Below, piece by piece: positions 1 to 8,802 of a stretch of 64,000 bases of DNA. Origin of the DNA: Diogma glabrata (lineage: Eukaryota; Arthropoda; Insecta; Diptera; Cylindrotomidae). The translations under genes and the position numbers were made by a program. The notes below the pieces were generated by a model, which was not told the origin of the DNA, made no database searches, and was given only the letters and a program-made list of their open reading frames with translations. The stretch lies in the NCBI GenBank assembly GCA_963693315.1, contig OY856187.1:75895394-75959393 (forward strand), given 5' to 3'. How positions within the stretch are numbered: the first letter of the stretch is position 1; every line of letters starts with the position of its first letter.

Positions 1-42
1 AAATTTGCTTTTTATCTCTTATTTTATTTTTATTTTCCCTAC

Positions 43-89
43 CCTATCACGAAATATTGGCCTATGTCATATTTTATATGTGATAGGAT
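43..89. repeat. 47-bp mini inverted element, copy 1 of 3
   Basis: Starts CCTATCAC and ends GTGATAGG, so its ends are inverted repeats, with TGTCATATTTTATATGTG inside. The same unit occurs at 53797-53851 and 59185-59239 with a small internal length difference. Family unknown. Confidence 0.6.
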
Positions 90-149
90 TTATGGTTTAG
101 TTATCCATTATTTAACCAAAAAATATTAAAAAAAAAAACAGATTTGCGT

Positions 150-279
150 CCATTAACATCCTTTGAACGCATGTTGTTGTGGGACCTTGGTCTTAAAAGG
201 TTTTTATGTGTTGTTGTGACACAAATTGTAATGCCTACTACACATCACATTTTATTTAAAAAAAAAAAAAAAAAAAAAA
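150..279 (+). mobile_element. LINE 3' end fragment (same family as 534-1566)
   Basis: This is the last ORF codons plus 3' UTR and poly-A of a non-LTR retrotransposon. It aligns to 1430-1566 through GTTGTTGTGGGACC, GGTCTTAAAAGG and TATGTGTTGTTGTGACACA, and ends in a run of A. It is a severely 5'-truncated copy, a typical result of aborted target-primed reverse transcription. Only the extreme 3' end survives. Confidence 0.75.
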
Positions 280-332
280 CATAATCCTGCACAAAAACTA
301 ATTTTCTATAGGAAGATAATTATATCAACGCA

Positions 333-532
333 NNNNNNNNNNNNNNNNNNNNNNNNNNNNNNNNNNNNNNNNNNNNNNNNNNNNNNNNNNNNNNNNNNNN
401 NNNNNNNNNNNNNNNNNNNNNNNNNNNNNNNNNNNNNNNNNNNNNNNNNNNNNNNNNNNNNNNNNNNNNNNNNNNNNNNNNNNNNNNNNNNNNNNNNNNN
501 NNNNNNNNNNNNNNNNNNNNNNNNNNNNNNNN
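333..532. other. assembly gap (200 N)
   Basis: Exactly 200 N, a conventional placeholder size, so the true length is unknown. It interrupts the LINE whose reverse transcriptase frame is already open at the first base after the gap. Confidence 0.99.
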
Positions 533-533
533 C

Positions 534-1484
534 CCAACCCTATTTTTGATTTATATCAACGAATTGTTGAAAATCACCAGCAACCCAATAAATAGTTTTG
601 CAGATGATAGTACTCTGCACAAGTCGTTCGAGCCCCTTCCTTCAAAAGGTAAAATGCACGAACGAATTAATCCTGCCCGGAGAGACGCTGCCATAATCGT
701 GAACAAAGACCTGAATAAAGTCGCCGACTGGGGTGACCAAAACCTTGTCAATTTCAACTCCACCAAAACACAGCTGTTGATTGTTTCCAGATTAAAGACC
801 GAGTTCCCCAAAGATATTTTATTTAGTATGTGTGATGAACCAATAGGTGAATGTAAAAACATTCGTTTATTGGGTGTCACAGTTTCAAATGACCTACTCT
901 GGAACGATCATGTAATGGCGATGGCAAAAAGCGCGTCTAAAAAACTCGGCCTCCTAAATAGATGCAAAAAATTTTTCACTCCATACCAATTGCTCCATGT
1001 TTATAAGTCCTATATTCGTCCCTGTATGGAGTACTGCTGTCAAGTTTGGGGTGCTGCCTCTGTTTCCATCTTGGCCCTCTTGGACTCTGTTCAAAAGCGA
1101 GCTATACGAATTGTAGGTGATCGAACTTTGACATCACAACTTGATTCCCTACAACATCGTCGCACTGTTGCTGACCTCGTTGTTTTTTACAAATATCGTC
1201 ATCAGCAGTGCTCAGATGAAATCAGCGGCATCATGCCTCAAACTTATTCTTACCCCCGTTCCACTCGGCAATCGGCTGCCGCAACCAGTGAAACGGTAAA
1301 GATCCCGCGCTGTCATACTGGCAGATCGCAGAGAGACTTCTTTGTCCGAACTGCGTACAAATGGAATAGTTTGCCGGAACACTTAGTCTCAGGTGGCTTC
1401 AACCCACAGATGTTTAAAAAAAGCGTTAATCTACACCTCAGAACGCCAGTTGTTGTGGGACCCAGGTCTAGACCTAGGTCTTAA
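534..1484 (+). CDS. LINE reverse transcriptase, C-terminal part (5' end in gap)
   Basis: Partial ORF2 of a non-LTR retrotransposon, used to copy element RNA into DNA at a nicked chromosomal target. The frame is open from base 534, where it reads PTLFLIYINELL, so the conserved palm block continues into the gap. The catalytic box is FADD (the YxDD motif) near base 600. The thumb region follows with LLGVTVSNDLLWNDH, YKSYIRPCMEYCCQVWG and LDSVQKRAIRIVG, a pattern of the CR1/L2/Jockey superfamily. I cannot fix the clade. No internal stop is present in about 316 codons, so the copy is fairly young or the fragment well preserved. The endonuclease, fingers and most of the palm are not visible. The relative at 21.1-24.4 kb shares RCKK-F-P and IRPCME but is diverged. 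Confidence 0.88.
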   Translation, partial: PTLFLIYINELLKITSNPINSFADDSTLHKSFEPLPSKGKMHERINPARRDAAIIVNKDLNKVADWGDQNLVNFNSTKTQLLIVSRLKTEFPKDILFSMCDEPIGECKNIRLLGVTVSNDLLWNDHVMAMAKSASKKLGLLNRCKKFFTPYQLLHVYKSYIRPCMEYCCQVWGAASVSILALLDSVQKRAIRIVGDRTLTSQLDSLQHRRTVADLVVFYKYRHQQCSDEISGIMPQTYSYPRSTRQSAAATSETVKIPRCHTGRSQRDFFVRTAYKWNSLPEHLVSGGFNPQMFKKSVNLHLRTPVVVGPRSRPRS

Positions 1485-1566
1485 AAGGTATTTATGTGTT
1501 GTTGTGACACATATTCTAAACCCTATTACACAACACATTTTATTAAAAAAAAAAAAAAAAAAAAAA
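1485..1566 (+). mobile_element. LINE 3' UTR and poly-A tail
   Basis: Short 3' UTR after the RT stop, with GGTCTTAAAAGG and a TGTGTTGTTGTGACACA segment, ending in about 20 A. It matches 175-279, which defines the family's 3' end. Confidence 0.8.
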
Positions 1567-2136
1567 TACTTAATAAATAATAATTAAATGTACGATATAT
1601 TCACAAAACAATATAATTTCTAACTTTTTTTTCCACAACAATTAAAATTTTCTGTTATTATAAAAAATTATATTGTGTTTTATAAATCGGTTGACATGTC
1701 GTTTTAAATATTTATATGTTTTGACATTAGAACCTCAACAAACTCTACTTTAGACTTGAGTAACAAAGTTAAAGTAGTGACGTCACAATTTACTATGACA
1801 ACTAATTTTTATAGTTTTGGAACGATAGTACATCTATCATCCAGTAAATTTTTTATTTTGTGGTTAATTATGGAACTACATTTGGTAGAGAAAAGTTAAC
1901 TGCGGTTAACCATAGTTAATTTCGAAACGCACCCCAAAGGATAGCTAAAATGAATTTTTGAGGATCGTCTATAATTGTCAAACTATAGAATCAACACAAA
2001 AAGTAGCACTTTAACTCCTAATTAAATAATGTACTACATATTATAATCGCTGTAGTCCAAATAATAATAAAATATTAAGTTTTTATAAAAATTCTCATTT
2101 GTTACTTTATACTGACGTGACGAGTGACAACGCGTT
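1567..2136. other. AT-rich intergenic DNA with MITE relic
   Basis: No coding signal. Around 1937-2045 lies half of a foldback family also seen at 11401-11537: CTATAATTGTC, then AACACAAAAAGT, CACTTTA and TCCTAATTAAATAAT, which matches the palindrome arm of that element. Confidence 0.5.
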
Positions 2137-2493
2137 CAATTGGAATTTAAATAATTTTTTTCTGAAAATAGTACTTACTTTAAAATCTTTAAAATTAAAT
2201 ATCTGAAGAACACGAATTAACGCCTCTTTGTAAATTTGATAAATTTTAAAGTAAGGTTAGATTAGAGCTATATTTAAAAAAAAAAGTTAAAATTTAATTG
2301 ATTTTAAAATTTTTTGTTAATGGAAGTTGTTTGAAAAATATATTGAAAAGAGAAAAATTCGAATTTCAGCCGTACTAAAAATCTTTAAAATTAAATATCT
2401 CAAGAACAAAAATTTTAGCCTACTTGTAAATTTGATATATTTTAAGTAAAAATAGAACTATTTTCAGAAAAAAAATTAATTAAATTCCAATTG
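2137..2493. mobile_element. palindromic MITE, 357 bp
   Basis: Left end CAATTGGAATTTAA followed by TTTTTCTGAAAATAG is mirrored by CTATTTTCAGAAAAA and TTAAATTCCAATTG at the right end. Inside, a segment with TTTAAAATTAAATATCT, AAGAAC and TTGTAAATTTGAT occurs twice in direct orientation (about 2205 and 2390). No coding potential. Target duplication not clear. Confidence 0.65.
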
Positions 2494-2907
2494 ATCTTTG
2501 ACCCTAGCGCCATCTTTAAAAAAGTATTTTTAATATTTTTATTTAAAAATTAAGTATTAAAACAATAAATTAACTTTTTTTCAAACGAATAATTAATCAT
2601 CTATCAAACAAAAAAAAGTTTGATGTAATCGGTATAGCCGTTCTTGAGCAATTTAATTTCAAAGTTACATCGGATTGGTAGAATTTTCATTTTTCATGCA
2701 TGTTGGGGTGCCCCCTATGCTCAAACTATGCACTTTAAAAAAATTTTAAAATAAGTAGTATTTTTTATTTTGTCCATACTACTCATATGCCAAGTTTCAG
2801 GAAAATCAAAAATGGTCAAGTTTTCACAACTCTGTCTAGAACACGTTTTTCATCTATTGTGTTTTTTGCGATTTATTTTAAAATTCTATTCTAAAATATT
2901 GTAGATA
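2494..2907. other. non-coding AT-rich segment
   Basis: No ORF or family recognised. It contains GCCAAGTTTCAGGAAAATC and similar wording often met in insect non-coding repeats, but I cannot assign it. Confidence 0.4.
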
Positions 2908-3060
2908 GACCAGGGCCAAACCGTTATAAATATCGAAATAGACGAAAATTTTTAGCAGTATACGAATGGTCGGAAAATGTAGTTAAAGGTCTAAGTAATT
3001 AAGGAAAAATCGACCGAACTGAGTAAAAGCCCCGAAAAGGGATGGGGGGTTGTAGTATAT

Positions 3061-5101
3061 GAGCCAATCCTGAGAATTGGTGAATACCAAACAAAAAAAA
3101 TTTTATTTTTAATATGCACTTGTAATACATCAAACTAAAGCTTGAGATCAATAATCTAACAAAATAAATTAATTATTTTAAGAAATGGTACTGCATATAG
3201 CCATATCTGTCATGCTTGTTCTCAACATTTTTATATTGTCATATTAGTATGCAAATCTTGCAACATGTTTCTCTCAGAGTTATGCAATCTTAAACGGCCG
3301 ACTTGATGTTCTTAGTTGGTAGGGATATCAATGGTGTATTTTTTATCAAAACAAATGCAAAACCTCAAGTTTCAAGGTAAATAGAATAACATTAAGAAAA
3401 ACTAATTAACATGTCACAACTGTAACAAAAAGTAACCTTTCAGTTAGAATAAAACAGATTCTGTATTCAGTATTGTTTTGTAAAATGTGTTATATAATCA
3501 AAAGTGATACTGACTATGTGTGCAACCATAATATAAACAAAAAAGTTATTTTGCCCAGTTATTACTATTTATAATTAGCGTTATGGCTGTGTCACACATG
3601 GTGTTGCGCAAAGTGTTCCGGTTGTGACATGTTATTATTGTTGCTAGTGTTTAAAAATATAGGGTAGAAGATAGTTTTCATTATAAAGAATATTTACACA
3701 ATGTAAAAACAGTCACTCCATATGAAAAAAATTAAAAAAAATTCAATTAAAAACACAAATCTAATTTTTTGCATATGGCAATGTTCTTGGGTACAGTAAT
3801 TGCGTGAAAGATGGCAAAATTTGCGTTCATAATTTAAGAAAATAAGATGGGCAGTTGTCGTATTATGTTGTTTTTTACTAATGTTGATTTTCACACTAAT
3901 GTTGGAATAGAACAGATTAAATGCTAATTGCCGATCCCTAAAGAAGTTCGGGGAAAATTGTATTTTAAAGATACCAAGGCATTAAATTTAGTGCTTTCAT
4001 TACATTGTAATGTATGAGTACTGTAATTAAAATTTGTTAGAATTTTTGTCAGTTAACATAATTCAAAAGGGGAAAAGCACTTATTTCGTTAAAATGGAAT
4101 ATTCGGTGTAACGGGAATTCAATGTACACTTTTGTTTGTTATAAAAATAATGCCAATTCGTTTGTTTTTATTTGCTTGAAAGTTTCTCACGTGTAGGTTA
4201 CATAATCTCTATGATAAATGCTGAATTTCAAATTGTTTTTGTACAACGTCACAACCGTAACGCATCTGTCACAACCGTAACAACTTTTTAGTATTTATTT
4301 TCTAAGGGACCAAGAGAGACAAACTTTTGAATTCAACTCTAAATAGTTAAATATATATCAGTTGTGACAATTACATTTTTATCATTTTGGTATTTTTCTT
4401 AACGGAGCACAAAACGTGAAATGATCAACGAGAGAAAAAAACGTGTCACCAATTGTGTCACAACCGTAACAACAGCAAACTAATATTTTGCAATAAGTAC
4501 AATACTAAATGTCAATAAGTGAAGGTTCTATAATTGTACCTTTAGGTGAATGCTATACCCCAAAAATTGTTTATAAGGTTTTAAGACGCGTATGCACTTG
4601 AAAATAAATTATTTTCCCCATACAAAATCTATGTAAAAAAAACCAAAATAAAAGGAAACGAAAAAATTTTCGGTTTGCATTTCGTAAGTAGTATGCAGTT
4701 AAAAATAAGAAATAGTGAAAAACGAACCTGTCAATAGATGTCATGACTACCCGTGGAGACTTCTTATTTTCAAATTACGAAGCGAAATAAATGTAGCTCC
4801 ATTTATTTCGTACGGAAAATGAAAATAAATTGAATGTTTGACAATTTGACAGTGTTATATTTGTTGATAGCGTTGATTTTTTAAGTGTGTATTACAAATG
4901 TTCTTCATTTACGTAGATTTTTTTTAAATGTGTGTAATTTTTTTTTCCATTTTGTAGATTTTAATTTTCGTTCCGAAATAAATACACCTTTTCGAAAATA
5001 AAATTTATTTTCAAGTGCATACGCGTCTTAAATAAGACAGAGTAGCTGAAATTACCTGATGAAGCTGTACTTTGTGTCACAACCGTAACCAGGATTCGCT
5101 C
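3061..5101. mobile_element. 2.04-kb TIR element inserted in the left arm
   Basis: It interrupts the left arm, whose uninterrupted order is known from the right arm. It begins GAGCCAATCCTG and ends with the inverse of GAGCGAATCCTGG. ATAT at 3057-3060 is repeated at 5102-5105, a probable 4-bp target duplication. The motif TGTCACAACCGTAAC, or close variants, recurs near 3412, 4248, 4265, 4455 and 5075, and inverted near 3615 and 4358. Such repeated motifs would suit transposase binding sites. No transposase recognised. A second MITE is nested at 4585-5027. Confidence 0.7.
4585..5027. mobile_element. 443-bp MITE flanked by TTAA
   Basis: Perfect terminal inverted repeats GACGCGTATGCACTTGAAAA and beyond (about 24 bp), with TTAA immediately outside each end (4581-4584 and 5028-5031). 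TTAA duplication is the hallmark of piggyBac-type transposition, although the terminal bases are not the usual CCC. No coding capacity. Confidence 0.8.
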
Positions 5102-5849
5102 ATATACGTTTTTAGGGGTTTGTATTAGTTTTTCACGAATTACTATCGAAAAAAGTTAAATGTAGATAATAAAAAAATCTAAAACTTTTTTACTGGACAT
5201 TATTGACCATAACCACAAAATGATCGAGAAAAATGCAAAAAACCGTTCTTTTTAATTTATAACTTAACTATCGCAAAAGTTTTTATATTTTCATGAAAAT
5301 AGGTGAAAATGTTCTATTTTGTGTTTCAAACAGTTCCAAATTTTTTCAAAGCGAAATATTTAATTTTCCATGCTTTATGAAGAAAATTATAAAAAGAAGA
5401 CCTAATTTTTAATCGAAAAATTTGGTTAGGAAATTATCGATTTTTGAACTTTACCAGTGCTCATTTTTTTTGTTGAAATCCCAAATTTAATATAGAATTA
5501 AAATATAATATTGTTTAAGCACAAAAGTTTCGTTATAAAAGCGAAAAACCGAAAAAACTACTTTCAAATCATGAATATCTTTTTCTTTGTTGTAAATAAA
5601 CGTTTGCATTCATAAAAAGCGTTAATTCACATACGATACTATGTTATACAAGTAATTTACATATACTTAACTAATTTTTGCTTTCAAAGTCCCGAAATCA
5701 TCGTTTAAACTGCATTTTAATAGGTAAAAACTCAAATAACACAAAAGCTGTGACTGAGAAATTTTTTTTTATTTTTTCTTGTGATTCGTAAGTATTTACA
5801 AATTATCATGTCAAAGTGTTTTGATGACAAAATACAAAAATCAAAAGTA

Positions 5850-6180
5850 AAATAATTTCATTGAAACCTCTTTTTGTTCGTGGGCTTCATCGCCAGAGTC
5901 GAATTCTTCAACGCCAGAATCGATGAACCTTTCGATTTCTTCATGTTCGTTTTCTACATCTTCAATTTCTTGGAGATGTTCTGGATTTTCCAGTTCATTA
6001 TCATTATCATTATTTTCATTATCATTATTTATTAGACAATGGATACTGTCTTCGTCTTCGATGTCCTCGAGATTACAAAATTTTTCATATAAGAATTTTT
6101 CGGCATTAGAACACAGATCAGAACCGTGACAATTTATGCATAAAATTGTGCTTTGTAAGCCATGCTTGCGACACCCACTT
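5850..6180 (-). pseudogene. acidic C-terminal coding relic, family unknown
   Basis: The minus strand is open for about 100 codons. Near base 6165 it reads CRKHG then CINCHGSDLC, a Cys/His-rich pattern. A very acidic tail follows, with NLEDIEDEDS, asparagine/aspartate repeats, HEEIERFIDSG and EEFDSGDEAHEQKE, ending before 5850. A stop lies just upstream of the Cys/His part, so it is a 5'-truncated relic. It lies between the arms of the long-TIR element and could be the end of its lost transposase, since transposases can end in cysteine-rich modules. That is inference; no family was recognised. Confidence 0.35.
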
Positions 6181-6410
6181 CATAAATTTCGGTAGAAATT
6201 TGCGAGTTTTTTAATATACCAAAAAATTACTCAAAAACAAAAGCAGCTCAAAACAAAATTTTGACGAGCACTTATCTTACAGCTAACCATGAGAAAATCA
6301 AATTTTGAAAAACATTATTTGATTAATGTATCATTATTTACGCGATTCTATGGCTCAAACTACATAAATATTCCTTAAATTTTAAATTCTAACATGTTAT
6401 AAAAAACATG

Positions 6411-6760
6411 CTTCAGGGAATAACATTTTTTATTACAAACTAGAAATAGTAGATTGTATTACTAGTGCGATTGCGTTTTCCAAACAAGAGTTAGTTTAGT
6501 AATATAACTCGCGTTTGGAAAACGCATTCGCACTAGCAATACAATGATTAAATGAACAATTAAATAAATATTTTTAAATTTTACGCACTTGTTACAAAAA
6601 ATAGTGTGTATTACTAGTGCGAATGCGTTTTCCAAACGCGAGTTATTTGCCGCACTCCTTGCGGTCGTGCGGCAAACTAACTCTTGTTTGAAAAACGCAT
6701 TCGCACTAGTAATACAATCTACTATTTCTAGTTTGTAATAAAAAATGTTATTCCCTGAAG
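6411..6760. mobile_element. 350-bp foldback (palindromic) element
   Basis: The arms 6411-6500 and about 6672-6760 are nearly perfect inverted repeats, from CTTCAGGGAATAACATTTTT to its complement. The core ACTAGTGCGAATGCGTTTTC, or its inverse, appears four times, and an inner hairpin TGCCGCACT...GTGCGGCA sits near 6648-6675. The structure looks like one foldback unit inserted in or duplicated within another. Confidence 0.8.
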
Positions 6761-7122
6761 AAGATTTCTTAGAAACAGAAAATATTCGGAAAAAATAAAA
6801 ATAAAAATTAAGTTTTTAAAGTGTATAAGACGTTTTTTTAATCATCAAAAATAATATAAAAAACACTTTAAGTAGTTCATCAAACAAAGTCAATGTTTTA
6901 AAACTAAAAAGGAAAAAGGAACGGAAAACAAACAATATAATATAAAATATATTTTCTTAAATATAAAAGTCTAATTTTATCGCAAAAATTTTGGAAGTTA
7001 TACAGGCGCCTCCTATCAGTTTGTAGAAAAAACATTTTGCAATAAATTCAACCCTGAAATCCTAATGTCACTAAAACACTAATGTCAAAATTGAAAATAG
7101 TCAAAACATTAAACAAATCTAT
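6761..7122. other. AT-rich non-coding segment
   Basis: No ORF, repeat boundary or promoter that I can support. Confidence 0.4.
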
Positions 7123-7566
7123 CAGCAGCCAAATTCTGTAGCTGTGAAGTATCATTAATTTTTTATCATTTTACCATTTTTGCGATTCTATATGCGATTT
7201 GAATGTTAAAAAATTTAATAGCAAGCGTCGCACTGTCAAACGTCAACAGTAGTTAAATTAAATGTTTATTTAATACGTAAAACGTTTACAAATTTTAATA
7301 TAAATAAATATTTAAAATAATAAATTTGAAAAATAAATCTGTATTTAATTTAGAAATGCAATTTTAAAAAATCAAATCACATTGATGTTATTGTGTTTTT
7401 TGACACAATGTCAATAACAACAAAAGAAACGGTTTCATTTTATTGCCAAACAAAAAATCAGTGTTAACTTTATAATTTTAGAACTTCACTCACTTAGATA
7501 TTTTTGCGGTGTAGTGATAAAAAACTTATCACTTCAACGCTTCACAGTTACAGAATTTGGCTGCAG
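7123..7566. mobile_element. 444-bp MITE with 27-bp TIRs
   Basis: The left end CAGCAGCCAAATTCTGTAGC and the right end, the inverse of CTGCAGCCAAATTCTGTAAC, agree at about 24 of 27 positions. The right subterminal part ACTTATCACTTCAACGCTTC is also found, as both arms, in a 110-bp deletion derivative inside the LINE at 23949-24058. The right end stops 12 bases before the RPE start codon. Confidence 0.75.
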
Positions 7567-7578
7567 CTCGAACTAAAA

Positions 7579-8001
7579 ATGTCTTTCAAAGCAAAAATTG
7601 GACCTTCAATTTTAAACGCAGATTTATCAGAATTGTATATAGAATCAGAAAAACTCCTCAAGAATGGTGCAAATTATTTCCATTTAGATGTTGTGGATGT
7701 TCATTTTGTTCCTAACCTAACTTATGGACATCCGATGGTTAAATGTTTACGAAATAAAATAAAGGATGCTTTCTTTGAAACTCATATGATGGCAATTGGC
7801 ACCGAACCCAGATCAGCGGATAGAACCAATGGCCGATGCTGGTGTTGATCAATACACTTTTCATGTTGAACCGGTTCAAATAATTTTTGCAGAATTTTCA
7901 AGGAAAGTTAAAGAAACTGGAATGAAGGTTGGTTTAGCTTTAAAACCAGGCACTCCGGTTGAGCTTGTGAAAGAGTACTTTCCCTTAGCTGATATGATTT
8001 T
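7579..8001 (+). pseudogene. rpe: ribulose-phosphate 3-epimerase, truncated pseudogene
   Basis: RPE interconverts ribulose 5-phosphate and xylulose 5-phosphate in the cytosolic pentose phosphate pathway, using a metal-binding TIM barrel. Here the N-terminal half is clear: KIGPSILNADLSEL, FHLDVVDVHFVPN (the family has DGHFVPN; Gly is now Val), ETHMM, then QYTFHVEP and GMKVGLALKPGTPVE. A frameshift near 7790-7802 breaks the frame after HMM. Homology ends at about 8000 (ADMILIM), before the EPGFGGQ block and the second catalytic Asp, and the sequence then runs into a GATATG repeat. The His/Asp pair of HLDVVD and the His of THMM remain. The absence of introns suggests a retrocopy or captured cDNA, or simply one exon. 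The ATG at 7579 matches the family's start. Not functional. Confidence 0.9.
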
Positions 8002-8170
8002 GATTATGATATGGAAGTGGATATGAATATGGATGTGGATATGAATATGTATATGGATGTGGAGATGGATATGGATGTAGATATGGATAAAGATAAAGAT
8101 ATGGATATGGAAGAGGATATGGAATGGACTTCGTATAGATATGACATGGACATGAATTGGATATGTATTA
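8001..8170 (+). repeat. degenerate GATATG hexamer repeat
   Basis: About 170 bases of GATATG/GATGTG/GAATATG units directly follow the truncated RPE homology. They stay open as a Met/Asp-rich reading frame, which is a product of the repeat and not a protein gene. Confidence 0.8.
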
Positions 8171-8219
8171 AATATAGATTGAAAAAAACATCAAAAATGT
8201 AAATACAGCAGTTTTTTTA

Positions 8220-8400
8220 GAGAGGTTAGATACACAACGTAAAAAAACAAATAAAAAGAAATGATATCTTATCACACGCACATTTCAGCGGTAAGAACGT
8301 CAAAGGAATCAAATCAGGAGTTTGTTTTTAGGGTTTAATACACAACGTAAAAGTACCAAGCCAAAGAAATGATACATTTTGATAAGCAAATTGGATACTG
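8220..8400. repeat. two imperfect direct repeats
   Basis: ATACACAACGTAAAA followed by AAGAAATGATA occurs at about 8231 and again at about 8339, 108 bases apart. No further copies seen. Confidence 0.45.
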
Positions 8401-8802
8401 CGAGAATAAAAACATTTCATATAACTATTTAAGCTAAAATTTTAAATAAACATACCAAGCTACAAAAATGTATGTACATTTATGAACTAAAACTTAAAAA
8501 TAAAAAATATATAAATAAATAGTCCCGATGGTCGACAAAATTAAGTTTACAAAGTATAAATTTATTTTTCATCAAATTCCAAAAGTACATTGCATTATTT
8601 GAAAGTTAATCTGAAATGAGAAAAGTACAAATCAAACGCGAAAACTTTGTATTTGAAATACACCCTGTAACAATGTAGCTTAACTGCTCCTTCAGTTAAA
8701 GGTAATTTTTCCAAATGAAATGATGATTTTACAGAAGCCGCTTGGTAGAGTTCAAATCTTAAATCATGTAGAGATGTATTTATAATTTTAGTTTTGTAAA
8801 TA

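Noticed and set aside
325..537. 70-codon frame of unknown residues
   Set aside because: It is the assembly gap.
8011..8202. Met/Asp-rich 63-codon frame
   Set aside because: It is the GATATG hexamer repeat read in frame; no composition or motif beyond the repeat.
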